Shown here piece after piece: positions 8,153-17,617 of a DNA stretch of 64,000 bases. This stretch comes from Paenibacillus mangrovi (GTDB lineage Bacteria > Bacillota > Bacilli > Paenibacillales > Paenibacillaceae). The position numbers were made by a program, and so were the translations under genes. The number at the start of each line of letters is the position of its first letter. Position 1 is the first letter of the stretch. Location of the stretch: NCBI RefSeq assembly GCF_022898935.1, contig NZ_JALIRP010000001.1:186001-250000 (forward strand), given 5' to 3'. The notes under the pieces are model-generated. The model did not search any database. It was not told the DNA's origin and was given only the letters and a program-made list of their open reading frames with translations.

Positions 8153-10501
8153 ATGAAAATGAAAGCATACGTGCGTCCAGAGGCACTATACCCTTACCGG
8201 GCGTGGAGCCTGGCTGAGGAAGCCTATGATGATGAAAACAATCAAAGAAGCGAAAGCGTCTTTGCGCTCGGCAACGGATATATCGGGATGCGGGGCAATT
8301 TTGAGGAAGGCTATCATGGTGTAAAAGGAAATTCGGTAACGGGCAATTACGTTAACGGGTTTTACGATGCCAAACCAATTGTGTATCCGGAAGGAGCTTA
8401 CGGGTATCCGTCCCGGAACCAATCCATGCTGAATGTGACCAATGCCCAGTGCATTGAACTATCGGTTGGGGAAGATCCGTTTCATCTGAATACCGGCCGG
8501 GTGATTTCATTCAAGCGGGAGCTCGATATGACGCGGGGCTTCCTATGGCGCCAGGTCGAGTGGGAATCCCCTTCCGGTGGGCATGTGCGACTGAACTTCC
8601 ACCGGATCGTTTCCCTGGAGTATAAGCATCTCGCCGCGATCCAGGTTGAAATCGAGTCTATCAATTATACTGGGGACATAAGCTTTCATTCCTTTATGGA
8701 CGGGAAGATCGCCGAAGCGGAAGTTACGGATGATCCGCGTCTTGGTTCCGGCGGCGGGGAGCCCAGCCTGATCCTGGAACAGTTGGAACATCAGGGGGAG
8801 CTGGCTGTGTTGAAGCAGCATACGCGGCATACCGGCTTTAAGCTGCTTACTGCGATCAGCCACCAGCTTGCCGGTACGACTGCTTTTGAATCCGTGAATA
8901 CGAAGGATGGAGAGAAAATCGGCACGGAGTTTACTTTGAAACTGGCCCCGGGCGAAAAAGTCACCCTGACCAAGTTTATTTCATACCACACATCCAAAAA
9001 TGAAGCAGGACAGGAGCTCGAGAAGCAGACTGCTGAGACGCATCATATGGCCTCCGGTCTTGGTTTTAATAAGCTCCTGAGCGGTCAAGAAGCCTACCTG
9101 GAGTCCTTTTGGCAGCATGCTGACGTGGAGATTGAAGGCGACCCTGCACTTCAGCAGGGGATACGCTTTAATGCGTTCCAGCTGCTGCAATCGGTAGGAC
9201 GGGACGGCAAAACGAACATCGGCGCAAAAGGCTTAACCGGCGAAGGGTATGAGGGGCATTATTTCTGGGATACGGAAATGTATATGATGCCATTCTTCAC
9301 CTACACGCAGCCTGACATTGCCCGTGCGCTTATGGATTTTCGGTATGCCACCCTGGATAAGGCACGTAGCCGTGCGGAAGTCATGTCCCAGAAGGGGGCG
9401 CTGTATCCGTGGCGAACGATTGATGGTGAGGAGAATTCAGCTTACTTCCCGGCAGGAACGGCCCAGATGCACATCAATGCGGATGTCGCCTATGCGATCA
9501 AGCAATATGTACAGGCGACCGGTGACGAGGAGTTTCTAGTCAACAAGGGGGCCGAAATCCTGTTTGAGACCTCCCGCTTCTGGGTTGATCTTGGCCACTA
9601 TAACGAAGCAAAAGGCGGTGCCTTCTGCATCGACGATGTAACAGGACCAGATGAATATACGGCGATCGTTAACAACAATACGTATACGAACCTCATGGTG
9701 CAGAGCCAGCTGAATTACGCTTGGGAAACGGCGCAACTGCTGCACTGGGACTATCCAGAAGCGTATGAACGAATTCGGAAGGCGATTGGACTGACAGAAG
9801 AGGAAATTGAAGACTGGCGTGAAGCGGCCTCCCGTATGTTTGTTCCGTACGATGAACAGCTCGGGATTTACGCGCAGGACGATACCTTTTTATCCAAGAA
9901 AAAATGGGATTTCGAGAACACGCCGGAAGACAAGTATCCGCTGCTGCTTCACTACCACCCGCTCGTGATTTACCGGCATCAGGTGCTCAAGCAGGCGGAC
10001 ACGGTGATGGCTCTGTTCCTACTCAGCGAGAAGTTTACGCTGGAAGAGAAGATTCGTAACTACCAGTACTACGAACCGCTGACTACCCATGATTCGTCAC
10101 TATCCCCATGCATCCACAGCATCGTTTCTGCTGAGATCGGCGATCTGGAAGGGGCATACGCTTATTTCGACCGGACCGTACGGATGGATCTGGACGACAT
10201 TAATCGGAACGCCAAGGACGGTTTGCATACCGCCGCTATGGCAGGCTCCTGGATGTCCATCGTCAACGGCTTTGCCGGCATGCGCCTGACGGACGGTTCG
10301 CTCAGCTTTAGCCCTGCGCTTCCGGCACAGTGGGAGAGCTGCAGCTTCCGGGTGATGTATCAAGGACAACTGCTGAAGGTCTGCATGGGGCGCAGCGAGA
10401 CAAGTTATACCTTGCTTGAAGGGGATTCTGTGTCATTTAAGCACAAGGAGGAAGTTGTCGCATTAACCGGGCAGGAAAAAACAGTCGTCATCCAGTCCTA
10501 G
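8153..10501 (+). CDS. mapA: GH65 maltose phosphorylase (or related alpha-glucoside phosphorylase)
   Basis: Encodes 782 residues, typical of GH65 phosphorylases. The N-terminal beta-sandwich (FALGNGYIGMRGNFEEGYHG near residue 37) is followed by the (alpha/alpha)6 catalytic domain, with HYFWDTEMYMMPFF near residue 365 and the general acid in TGPDEYTAIVNNN (E501). There is no signal peptide, so it acts in the cytoplasm, splitting imported maltose with phosphate to glucose and beta-glucose 1-phosphate. It closes the operon with the LacI-controlled transporter. GH65 also includes trehalose, kojibiose and nigerose phosphorylases; specificity cannot be settled from motifs alone. No beta-phosphoglucomutase gene is adjacent. 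AGGAGG precedes the start. Confidence 0.85.
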   Translation: MKMKAYVRPEALYPYRAWSLAEEAYDDENNQRSESVFALGNGYIGMRGNFEEGYHGVKGNSVTGNYVNGFYDAKPIVYPEGAYGYPSRNQSMLNVTNAQCIELSVGEDPFHLNTGRVISFKRELDMTRGFLWRQVEWESPSGGHVRLNFHRIVSLEYKHLAAIQVEIESINYTGDISFHSFMDGKIAEAEVTDDPRLGSGGGEPSLILEQLEHQGELAVLKQHTRHTGFKLLTAISHQLAGTTAFESVNTKDGEKIGTEFTLKLAPGEKVTLTKFISYHTSKNEAGQELEKQTAETHHMASGLGFNKLLSGQEAYLESFWQHADVEIEGDPALQQGIRFNAFQLLQSVGRDGKTNIGAKGLTGEGYEGHYFWDTEMYMMPFFTYTQPDIARALMDFRYATLDKARSRAEVMSQKGALYPWRTIDGEENSAYFPAGTAQMHINADVAYAIKQYVQATGDEEFLVNKGAEILFETSRFWVDLGHYNEAKGGAFCIDDVTGPDEYTAIVNNNTYTNLMVQSQLNYAWETAQLLHWDYPEAYERIRKAIGLTEEEIEDWREAASRMFVPYDEQLGIYAQDDTFLSKKKWDFENTPEDKYPLLLHYHPLVIYRHQVLKQADTVMALFLLSEKFTLEEKIRNYQYYEPLTTHDSSLSPCIHSIVSAEIGDLEGAYAYFDRTVRMDLDDINRNAKDGLHTAAMAGSWMSIVNGFAGMRLTDGSLSFSPALPAQWESCSFRVMYQGQLLKVCMGRSETSYTLLEGDSVSFKHKEEVVALTGQEKTVVIQS

Positions 10502-10519
10502 TTTATATAAATATATAAT

Positions 10520-10584
10520 GAACGGGGTGGCCCGTAAGCTGTTATATAAATGCAGATCAAGCGGGCCAAAGCCGTTCTTTTTTT
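10520..10584 (+). terminator. Intrinsic terminator of the alpha-glucoside operon
   Basis: A long imperfect stem (GAACGG..TGGCCCG with CGGGCCA..CCGTTC) is followed by seven T residues. Confidence 0.8.
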
Positions 10585-10668
10585 GGTGCTTAATTTGATG
10601 AATTGAGTTGCTGAATTTGGTGCGAAACGAACTTTATCTTTATCTTCTAAATTTTTTTGTGAAAATAC

Positions 10669-10698
10669 TTGACGATAATTGGCTTGTCATGGTAAGAT
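10669..10698 (+). promoter_or_regulatory. Promoter of the tRNA-Leu gene
   Basis: TTGACG and TAAGAT are separated by 18 bases and end 50 bases upstream of the tRNA, a good sigma-A type match. Confidence 0.65.
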
Positions 10699-10748
10699 CT
10701 ATCTTGTCGCCGCGAAACAAACAAATCGCGAAAGACAATGACCGATAT

Positions 10749-10833
<85 letters not shown>

Positions 10834-10840
10834 TCACTTA

Positions 10841-10890
10841 AAAAACAGGCCTATAAATTACTCACGAGTAATTTATAGGCCTGTTTTTTT
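10841..10890 (+). terminator. Terminator of the tRNA gene
   Basis: A perfect stem of about 20 bp with a 4-base CACG loop is followed by a run of T residues. The arms are A-rich and T-rich at the base, so it could work in both directions. Confidence 0.85.
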
Positions 10891-11113
10891 ATGCTTAGAA
10901 TCTACAGTTTATTAGGCGGATCACATTTGGCCGGACTCTGACCAAGGTGCCTGTCCTATATTATTTTCTTACTCTCACCATCTTACTGGACCAAAGTCTA
11001 GTCCGAAGACTGGACTACCGAATGGTTCTTAACAATCCCTCAGATGGTACATTATGGGTGTCGATTCGGCGGTTGACAGCATTATATGCCAATTAAGTTT
11101 AGGAGCGTGTATT

Positions 11114-12817
11114 GTGAGCGATCAACTTTCCTTACCTGCAATCACAAATAAGCATCAAACAAATAAAGGACTAGTCAAATGGATAAAGTATGCGATTGTA
11201 CCCATTGTAATTATTGGATCCATCCTTATCGGTTTGTTGCAAATTCAAGCACCTCGTGCCGTTGATTCGAGCGCACCTCTGGATGTGTTCTCTTCCGCGC
11301 GTGCGATGGAGAAGTTGAAAGTAATTGCGAAGGAACCGCATCCCCTTGGGACACCTGCACATGATCAAGTACGAGATTATCTCATGTCTGAACTTGTGAG
11401 CTTAGGATTAAGTCCAGAAATTCAAAAAGCTCACGTGACTTCCGACGTATCCTCCAAATTTAGCGAGGTATCAGGGACGATCGAGAATATCATTACGCGT
11501 ATTCCGGGTACAGACAACAGTAAAGCAATTATGCTTGCAGCGCATTATGATTCTACACCGAATGGTCCAGGTGCCGCAGATGATGGTGTAGGGATTGCCG
11601 CTATGCTCGAGACGATACGTGCGATACAAGCATCTGGTCCATTGAAGAACGATCTCATTTTACTTATGACAGATGGCGAGGAAGAGGGGTTGCTTGGGGC
11701 AAAGGCCTTTATGACTGAGCATCCGTGGGCCAAAGATGTAGGGCTGGTTTTCAATTTTGAAGCCCGTGGGAACAAAGGTCCGTCCTTTATGTTCGAAACA
11801 AGCGATCAGAATGGGTGGATCATAAAAGAATTTATGAAGGCGGCCCCTTATCCAATTGCGTACTCGCTGATCTACAATGTGTATAAATTAATGCCCAATG
11901 ATACAGATCTAACGATATTTCGTGAGAAGAAGTTAGTCGGACTGAACTTTGCCTTTGCTATGGGATATAATTCCTATCATAAACCTATGGATACCCCGGA
12001 GAATTTAGATCCAAGCAGTTTGCAGCATCAAGGGGAATACATGCTGAGCTTAACTCGACATTTTGGAAATTTGGAATTGGACGAAGTGAAGCAGGAGGAT
12101 CGCGTGTATTTTAACGTATTTGGGTGGAAAATGGTAAGTTATCCGCTTTCTTGGGTGAATTGGTTTACGCTTTTTGGAGTGTTGTTATTTGTTGCAACCT
12201 TGTGTCACGGGATATATCGGCGAAGAATGAGTTTGAAGGGATTGGCTGGAGGCTTCCTAATTACTTTGCTTTGTTCAGGGGTTCTATTTGGTGTGGTCAC
12301 CCTTCTATGGAGTATATTGAAGTCTAATGTGTCTAAGACGCAACTCGTACTGATACTAAAAGATCCTCAGGTCAGCATTTACTATCTAATCGGACTGTTA
12401 GTGCTTTCATTCATCATGATCTTTTTGCTCATCCGATGGTTATCATGTTATATTCGTGCGGAGAATGTCTGGATCGGGGCATTGTTACTATGGCTGCTCC
12501 TTTGCGTAGGGACGACAATTTATCTGCCGGGCGGCAGTTATTTATTCACTTGGCCGTTCATATTCAGCTTATTTGGATTAAATATGTCTCTTATCATGCG
12601 AGAAGGTGCATGGACATGGATTTCGGTTTTATTTGCTGCACCGGGCTTCATTTTGTTCACACCGATTTGGTACCTCGTATCTGTAATGATGACACTTGAA
12701 TTGGCAGGTATACTGGCTGTATTGGTCTCGATTGCATTCTCTTTGGTTTTTCCTGTGTTTTGCACGCTACAAAAGAGAGACATACGAGCAACTCATGATG
12801 CCATGGTTCAACCATGA
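11114..12817 (+). CDS. M28 family zinc aminopeptidase with multipass membrane C-terminus
   Basis: Encodes 567 residues from the GTG at 11114, which follows AGGAG by 8 bases; an upstream ATG at 11054 lacks a ribosome site. One N-terminal membrane helix (about residues 25-45) precedes an extracytoplasmic M28 peptidase domain. Its metal ligands and catalytic residues are visible: AAHYDS, GAADDGVG, TDGEEEGLLGA, FNFEARG and YNSYHKPMDTPENLD. About seven further membrane helices fill the C-terminal 220 residues. The family removes N-terminal residues from peptides at the outer face of the membrane. No neighbour suggests a specific substrate. The gene is monocistronic between two terminators. Confidence 0.85.
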   Translation: MSDQLSLPAITNKHQTNKGLVKWIKYAIVPIVIIGSILIGLLQIQAPRAVDSSAPLDVFSSARAMEKLKVIAKEPHPLGTPAHDQVRDYLMSELVSLGLSPEIQKAHVTSDVSSKFSEVSGTIENIITRIPGTDNSKAIMLAAHYDSTPNGPGAADDGVGIAAMLETIRAIQASGPLKNDLILLMTDGEEEGLLGAKAFMTEHPWAKDVGLVFNFEARGNKGPSFMFETSDQNGWIIKEFMKAAPYPIAYSLIYNVYKLMPNDTDLTIFREKKLVGLNFAFAMGYNSYHKPMDTPENLDPSSLQHQGEYMLSLTRHFGNLELDEVKQEDRVYFNVFGWKMVSYPLSWVNWFTLFGVLLFVATLCHGIYRRRMSLKGLAGGFLITLLCSGVLFGVVTLLWSILKSNVSKTQLVLILKDPQVSIYYLIGLLVLSFIMIFLLIRWLSCYIRAENVWIGALLLWLLLCVGTTIYLPGGSYLFTWPFIFSLFGLNMSLIMREGAWTWISVLFAAPGFILFTPIWYLVSVMMTLELAGILAVLVSIAFSLVFPVFCTLQKRDIRATHDAMVQP

Positions 12818-12842
12818 AAATAAATATTCTATGAAACATAAA

Positions 12843-12886
12843 ACTGCCCTAAAAGGATGCAATGTATGCTCCCTTTGGGGCAGTTG
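12843..12886 (+). terminator. Hairpin terminator between convergent genes
   Basis: AACTGCCC..AAAGG pairs with CCTTT..GGGCAGTT around the CAATGTATG loop, between the convergent peptidase and permease genes. The T-tract on the plus strand is short, so it may serve both strands. Confidence 0.6.
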
Positions 12887-12912
12887 TCGTTTAGAATCTT
12901 TATAAACTTAAA

Positions 12913-14265
12913 CTATTTACTTCTCGGCAAAATTTTGTTCAATGCAATCGCTGCAACGGAAGCTGCTAAAATAGGCGAACCGAGCAAATATTGCACGAAA
13001 GTAGGTAAAGAATTCAGGTAATCTTTAGGAATAAGCACGACCGCTAAGGTGATAATCATCGGTATGGCAACAATATACATCTCTTTCTCGCCAATGGTTT
13101 CATTTTTCATTACTTGTATACCGTTAATGGCGATGATACCGCAGATGATGGCGAATACGCCGCCGATGACCGCGGTTGGAATCGAAGAGATCAAAGCAGC
13201 TAATTTGCTGGAAAAGCCGAAAATGATAAACCATACTCCCGCGGCAAGAAAAACTCGGCGGCTCGCAATGCCTGTGATGGAAATAATACCTGCATTTGTG
13301 GAATAGCCTGTCACAGGGGTTGAACCGACAAGAGACGAAATAAGACAGCCAATTCCTTCTCCAATAACACCTCGGTTAATATTTTTATCGGTTAACGGTT
13401 TATCGATGACGTTGCTCACGGCAAACCACGTACCTGTTGTTTCAGCCAGTAGGACAAGATAAATAATAATCATCGTAATAATGGCAGATAAGTTAAAAGA
13501 AAAGCCGAAATCAGCAAAAGGGACCTGAGGCATACTAAACCATTTGGCGTTTTCTACAGTCGTGAAATCCAAGATACCCATAACATTTGCAGCAATACAT
13601 CCGGCGATTAATGCGATCAACACAGACATAATTCGGAATAGAGATCCCTTTTTACGGAGCACAGAACCTAGGATGACAAAAATCATGAGTACAGCACCGG
13701 AAATAAGGGCTAGTATTACGTTTTGATTGATTGTAGCGTCGGTGGCGGCATAAATATTGTCTCTGATCGCAACCGGTAATAAAGACAGACCTACGATGAA
13801 GATGATTGTACCCCCTACAATGGGTGGGATAAACGATTTAACAATTTTATTGAAAACGCCAGTGTAGCCCAAAATAATAACGAAGATTGCGCCAATTAAA
13901 CTGGCACCCAGCACGGAACTCCATCCTAATTCCCCTCCGCCGCTAGCTGCATAAATCGTAACGATGGCCCCCAGCGGAATATATGAAGGACCTTGGGCGA
14001 TAGGCAGCTTCATGCAGAAATAGGTTTGCACAATCGTTGCAAGCCCGGCAGCAATAAATGTAGCTTGAATCAAAGCGTTTGATTGATCTGCTGATAAACC
14101 GATTAACATCGCAATAAGGAAAGGCACCACATAGACGTCCATGGCTAATACATGTTGTAGACCTAGAATGGCGGATCTACCGAATGAAATTTTCTCATCA
14201 GGTAAGACCGTTAATTGTTGTGACTTCATTTGAGCTTGATCCTGCTTGTCTGCTTGTGTTTTCAT
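12913..14265 (-). CDS. Xanthine/uracil (NCS2 family) nucleobase permease
   Basis: Encodes 450 residues with about 12-14 membrane helices. The NCS2 signature region is readable as TPVTGYSTNAGIISITGIAS near residue 315, with upstream QGPSYIPLGA and TTGTWFAVSNV. The family carries purines or uracil with H+ or Na+ across the membrane. Its position immediately downstream of a guanine deaminase gene on the same strand (40-base gap) points to a purine such as guanine, hypoxanthine, xanthine or urate. The exact substrate is inferred from context. It is probably cotranscribed with the deaminase. Confidence 0.88.
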   Translation of the reverse strand: MKTQADKQDQAQMKSQQLTVLPDEKISFGRSAILGLQHVLAMDVYVVPFLIAMLIGLSADQSNALIQATFIAAGLATIVQTYFCMKLPIAQGPSYIPLGAIVTIYAASGGGELGWSSVLGASLIGAIFVIILGYTGVFNKIVKSFIPPIVGGTIIFIVGLSLLPVAIRDNIYAATDATINQNVILALISGAVLMIFVILGSVLRKKGSLFRIMSVLIALIAGCIAANVMGILDFTTVENAKWFSMPQVPFADFGFSFNLSAIITMIIIYLVLLAETTGTWFAVSNVIDKPLTDKNINRGVIGEGIGCLISSLVGSTPVTGYSTNAGIISITGIASRRVFLAAGVWFIIFGFSSKLAALISSIPTAVIGGVFAIICGIIAINGIQVMKNETIGEKEMYIVAIPMIITLAVVLIPKDYLNSLPTFVQYLLGSPILAASVAAIALNKILPRSK

Positions 14266-14305
14266 TCTCAGATGCGCACCTCGAGTTTTTTAGTTTTTTC
14301 TATTC

Positions 14306-15670
14306 TTAACGTGAATGAACTTGTTCACCCTGTACCCAGACTTCACGGATATGTTCAGGCCTTACAAGGTACATCATTTTTTGGAAAACATCATGTAAAT
14401 CTTCATTCTCATCGAATATGGGCAATTTGGCGGATGGTAACTTCGTATCGATGATTTGCACATCCCATGCACAGTTTTCTTGAATACGACCGATGGGTAA
14501 GCTTAAGCTTTCTCCGCCACCTGCCGTAGCAAGATAGAATGCTTCATGAATGGTAATGCGTGAACCTTGTACGCCACGATCTTTGGTAGGAAGGGAGGCA
14601 TTAACACCATCTTCGAGCATTCTGGAGGATATGACAGCTTGTCTGATGTTATCGAATAGACTAGGTGAAAAACCTCCGGAAATATCTGATCCTAAACCAA
14701 TCTCGACACCTTTGGAATGGAAATGAGCGATTGGAATGACACTATTGGCAAAATACGCGTTTGATATCGGACAATGAGCAATAGCTGTTCCTGTTCCAGC
14801 GAATAAATCCGCATCTTCATCATCCAGGAAATTACAATGGGCCATTACCGATTTTTCACGCAATAGACCGAAATCATGCAAGGCAAAGGCATCGTTCTTC
14901 TGGAATCGATTCTTTACATAACCGTGTGCCCAGTCACTTTCACTACAGTGGGATTGAACATACGTATCATATTTAGCTGCCAGCTCTCCTAAACCTTTTA
15001 AAGCATTATCTGTACAGCTTGGAATGAATCTTGGTGTCACTACCGGATAAACGCCTTGTTTCGTGGTTTTGGATAATTCCTGTACCGCTAAAATAAATTC
15101 TTCCGTATCTGCAAGTGCCGTATGCGTGTCCATGTCGCGATAGTTTTCCGGATTTTGCTGCGGATCATCCATGACCACTTTCCCAACTAATCCACGTTGG
15201 CCTCTTTCAGCACATATTTCAGCTAATAATAAGCTTGCTTCTTTATGTACAGTTGCAAAATAAAGTGCTGTCGTCGTTCCGTTGGCGAGTAAGGTGCTGA
15301 CCACATCATCGTAGACCTTTTCTGCAAAATGTAGATCCGAGAATTTAGACTCAAGCGGGAAGGTATACGTATTTAACCAATCATAGAGTGGAATGTCTAA
15401 TGCGGTTCCAGATTGAGCCCACTGCGGCGCATGAACATGCAAGTCGACAAAACCAGGCAAGAAATACTGACCTTCAGCTAATGGATGAAAGTTGTTTGTG
15501 CCTTGATATGCATCTAGCAAAGGTTGAAAGTCGGGATCTTCCGGTGCAACGATTTTTTCGATCATCCCGTCCCTATTGATACAAAAAAGATGGTCCTTTA
15601 ATATTTGGATTTCTTTTGGGGATTTGCTGGAAAAAGCAGTGCCTTGAAAAATTTCCTTATATTTATCCAT
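14306..15670 (-). CDS. guaD: Guanine deaminase
   Basis: Encodes 454 residues of the metal-dependent amidohydrolase superfamily. Zinc ligands and active-site motifs are LPGFVDLHVHAPQWAQSG (HxH near residue 78), SHCSESDWAHGYV, HCPISNAYFANS and GLGSDISGG. The HAPQ motif and the length are typical of guanine deaminases of the GuaD/cypin type rather than the small CDA-fold enzyme of B. subtilis. It converts guanine to xanthine and ammonia in the cytoplasm and is coupled to the NCS2 permease gene for purine scavenging. A PurBox-like sequence and a TATAAT lie upstream on the same strand. Confidence 0.9.
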   Translation of the reverse strand: MDKYKEIFQGTAFSSKSPKEIQILKDHLFCINRDGMIEKIVAPEDPDFQPLLDAYQGTNNFHPLAEGQYFLPGFVDLHVHAPQWAQSGTALDIPLYDWLNTYTFPLESKFSDLHFAEKVYDDVVSTLLANGTTTALYFATVHKEASLLLAEICAERGQRGLVGKVVMDDPQQNPENYRDMDTHTALADTEEFILAVQELSKTTKQGVYPVVTPRFIPSCTDNALKGLGELAAKYDTYVQSHCSESDWAHGYVKNRFQKNDAFALHDFGLLREKSVMAHCNFLDDEDADLFAGTGTAIAHCPISNAYFANSVIPIAHFHSKGVEIGLGSDISGGFSPSLFDNIRQAVISSRMLEDGVNASLPTKDRGVQGSRITIHEAFYLATAGGGESLSLPIGRIQENCAWDVQIIDTKLPSAKLPIFDENEDLHDVFQKMMYLVRPEHIREVWVQGEQVHSR

Positions 15671-15681
15671 TTTTACCGCCT

Positions 15682-15696
15682 TAATGTTCGTCTTTT
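15682..15696 (-). promoter_or_regulatory. PurBox-like operator upstream of guanine deaminase
   Basis: The minus strand reads AAAAGACGAACATTA, matching 11 of 13 positions of the PurBox consensus AWWWCCGAACWWT bound by Gram-positive PurR. A TATAAT lies just upstream on the same strand (15711-15716), so the site would overlap early transcribed DNA. Only one good copy is visible; PurR sites usually come as a pair. Confidence 0.4.
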
Positions 15697-15785
15697 ATGA
15701 TGCAATTGTTATTATAGTCTGTAAAAATAGATAAGTCCATACTAAAAAGACGAATGGTGGTGGGTGTTCATTTAAATGAAAATAA

Positions 15786-15807
15786 GCCCGATGCTATTGC
15801 ATCGGGC
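15786..15807 (-). terminator. Hairpin, probable terminator of a lost minus-strand gene
   Basis: A 9-bp perfect stem GCCCGATGC/GCATCGGGC with a TATT loop. On the minus strand it is followed by CTTATTTT and immediately follows a stop codon of a readable protein tail. Confidence 0.5.
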
Positions 15808-15808
15808 A

Positions 15809-15910
15809 CTACTGGAGAATCTCCGCTTTAATTCCCCCGTCTCGGTCAACGAACGTGAGATCCACAAAATCGAAAGCAGTAGAACTCCAAAATATGGAGG
15901 CCTGCTGCCT
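15809..15910 (-). pseudogene. Possible 3' remnant of a deleted gene
   Basis: Read on the minus strand, the DNA gives an open tail ending STAFDFVDLTFVDRDGGIKA plus four residues and a TAG, directly before the hairpin at 15786-15807. No start codon or upstream body is present and no ribosome site is seen. The family was not recognised. It may be what remains after a deletion. Confidence 0.3.
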
Positions 15911-16084
15911 TGATCCGTACAGTCATTAGTTAAAGTGTGCTCAATTATTCAAAATCGTAGCGGAAATCAGACAAAGATGTCTTGAAGCGGGTAGGTAACT
16001 GAGATATCATAAACACTAGTTTGATTTTTTGATAAAAATAGACGTTAATGTCTGTATTATAGTATTGAAGCGGAGAGATCAATT

Positions 16085-17278
16085 TTGACAATGAAAAAAA
16101 CAGATGCAGCACGAAAAGATAGACAAATGTTGATCCTTCGTGGAATGAATTTCTGGCAGTATGCTATTTTGGCTGTGCTTTCGCCATTTTTGCCACTATA
16201 CTTTGCAAACTTAGGATATTCTTCTTCACAAATCGGCTTTCTTATGATGATCGGACCGTTTATAGCAAGTATGATCCAGCCGTTCTGGGGGTATGTGAGC
16301 GACCGGATGCAGACAGTGAAGAAATTTATTTTTTGGTTATGGATTTTGGCGATTATTAGCAGTGTAATATTGTTTAACTCTGGGGGCAACTATACACTGA
16401 CGCTTTGCTTCGTATTAGCGTTTTACTTCTTCTATCAGCCTACCATGCCATTGCTCGACAGTATCTCTGTCCAGTCAGCGGCGCGCAGAGGGAAGTCCTA
16501 CGGCTCGCTGCGACTATTTGGCTCTATGGGCTATACCATAATATCCTTGTCTGGAGGCCTGCTTCTGGCCGTTCTGGGTGGTATTAATAAATTGCCTTAT
16601 TTGCTTTGGGCCGTCTGGGTTGTGCCGTTCCTGCTGTTAATACTTCTGCGCGACGAACCGGCTGAAGGGGAAGGCATGACTCTGGCAACCTTAAAAGAAC
16701 TGTTCACGAACAAATCATTCCTATGGTTTCTGTTTTTAGTGTTCATTATTTCGGTACCCCACCGCATGAATGATGTGATGCTCAGTTTGTACATGAAGGA
16801 ATTGGGCGCCTCCGATGCCATGGTTGGATGGGCTTGGGCTCTGGCCGCCGCCGTCGAAATTCCCGTATTCGCCTTGCTGGGCAAGTATTTACACCGGATT
16901 CATGAATATGTGCTAATTGGTATTGTCGGTATAATATACTCGCTTCGCTGGTTTATGTACTATGTATCGGACGATCCGTGGGTGCTGTTGGCGCTTCAAG
17001 CTGGGGCTGCCATCACCTTTGCCGTCTTCTGGATTACTGCCATGCATTACGTTGCACGGATTCTTCCTCCGCAGCTAGGAGCGACCGGTTTTTCATTACT
17101 AAGCATGGTGTATCTGGGCTTGGCCGGCATGACCGGCGGTGTAGTGGGCGGGAAACTGGCCGACTTGTACGGGGGAGCTAGAATGTACTTGTTTGCAACC
17201 ATCGTTTCACTTCTGGGAGGATTGTTGTTTCTTGCGACAGAGGCGATTTCCCGAAAGCGTGGATATAGAGTCCAGTAA
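16085..17278 (+). CDS. MFS transporter (MFS_1-like, phenylpropionate-permease type)
   Basis: Encodes 397 residues with 12 predicted membrane helices. The N-terminal segment FWQYAILAVLSPFLPLYFAN and GFLMMIGPFIASMIQPFWGY, with DRMQTVKK in the loop between helices 2 and 3, are typical of the MFS_1-like group that includes 3-phenylpropionate and nucleoside/sugar symporters. The substrate is not determined. A TTG start at 16085 lies 7 bases after GGAGAG and is preferred to the ATG at 16091. The gene is alone between its promoter region and a terminator. Confidence 0.8.
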   Translation: MTMKKTDAARKDRQMLILRGMNFWQYAILAVLSPFLPLYFANLGYSSSQIGFLMMIGPFIASMIQPFWGYVSDRMQTVKKFIFWLWILAIISSVILFNSGGNYTLTLCFVLAFYFFYQPTMPLLDSISVQSAARRGKSYGSLRLFGSMGYTIISLSGGLLLAVLGGINKLPYLLWAVWVVPFLLLILLRDEPAEGEGMTLATLKELFTNKSFLWFLFLVFIISVPHRMNDVMLSLYMKELGASDAMVGWAWALAAAVEIPVFALLGKYLHRIHEYVLIGIVGIIYSLRWFMYYVSDDPWVLLALQAGAAITFAVFWITAMHYVARILPPQLGATGFSLLSMVYLGLAGMTGGVVGGKLADLYGGARMYLFATIVSLLGGLLFLATEAISRKRGYRVQ

Positions 17279-17297
17279 CAAAATTGTTCATCGTTAA

Positions 17298-17344
17298 AAA
17301 GCCGTCTATTGTGCATTCGGAGCGCAATAGGCGGCTTTACTTTA
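17298..17344 (+). terminator. Intrinsic terminator of MFS gene
   Basis: AAAGCCGTCTATTG pairs with CAATAGGCGGCTTT with one G-U pair, followed by a short T-rich tract. Confidence 0.7.
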
Positions 17345-17617
17345 TTAATCTACAGGTTCGATTGAAAATACAGCATAAAGCGGAACAGCGAATCGCCTTC
17401 ATACGAATATGTGCTAGTCTTAGTCCTTGTGATAGTATCGCTTGACGCTTTATCTGAAACAGAAGATTATTATACTGGAAGGAAAATTTGAGTTAATAAA
17501 GAAGAAATATCATATAACGACAAGAAACGTCATTAAAATATCCTTTTCTCTTATTTTTGCTGAATTAATTTTGTCTGACTTGATTAATAACTGACAATCC
17601 AAGTATGGAGGGTATCC
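17345..17617. other. Promoter region of the two-component operon
   Basis: This AT-rich stretch has no ORF of note. No clear operator was identified; it should carry the promoter for the sensor kinase gene. Confidence 0.4.

Larger units (their letters stand above)
15671..16084. other. Intergenic region with divergent promoters and a decayed gene tail
   Basis: From left to right this holds the guanine deaminase promoter with a PurBox-like site, a hairpin at 15786-15807, the apparent tail of a lost minus-strand gene (15809-15910) and the leader of the MFS gene. Confidence 0.5.

Noticed and set aside
14306..15720. Purine riboswitch upstream of guanine deaminase
   Set aside because: The leader lacks the conserved three-way junction sequences; a protein-binding PurBox-like site fits better.
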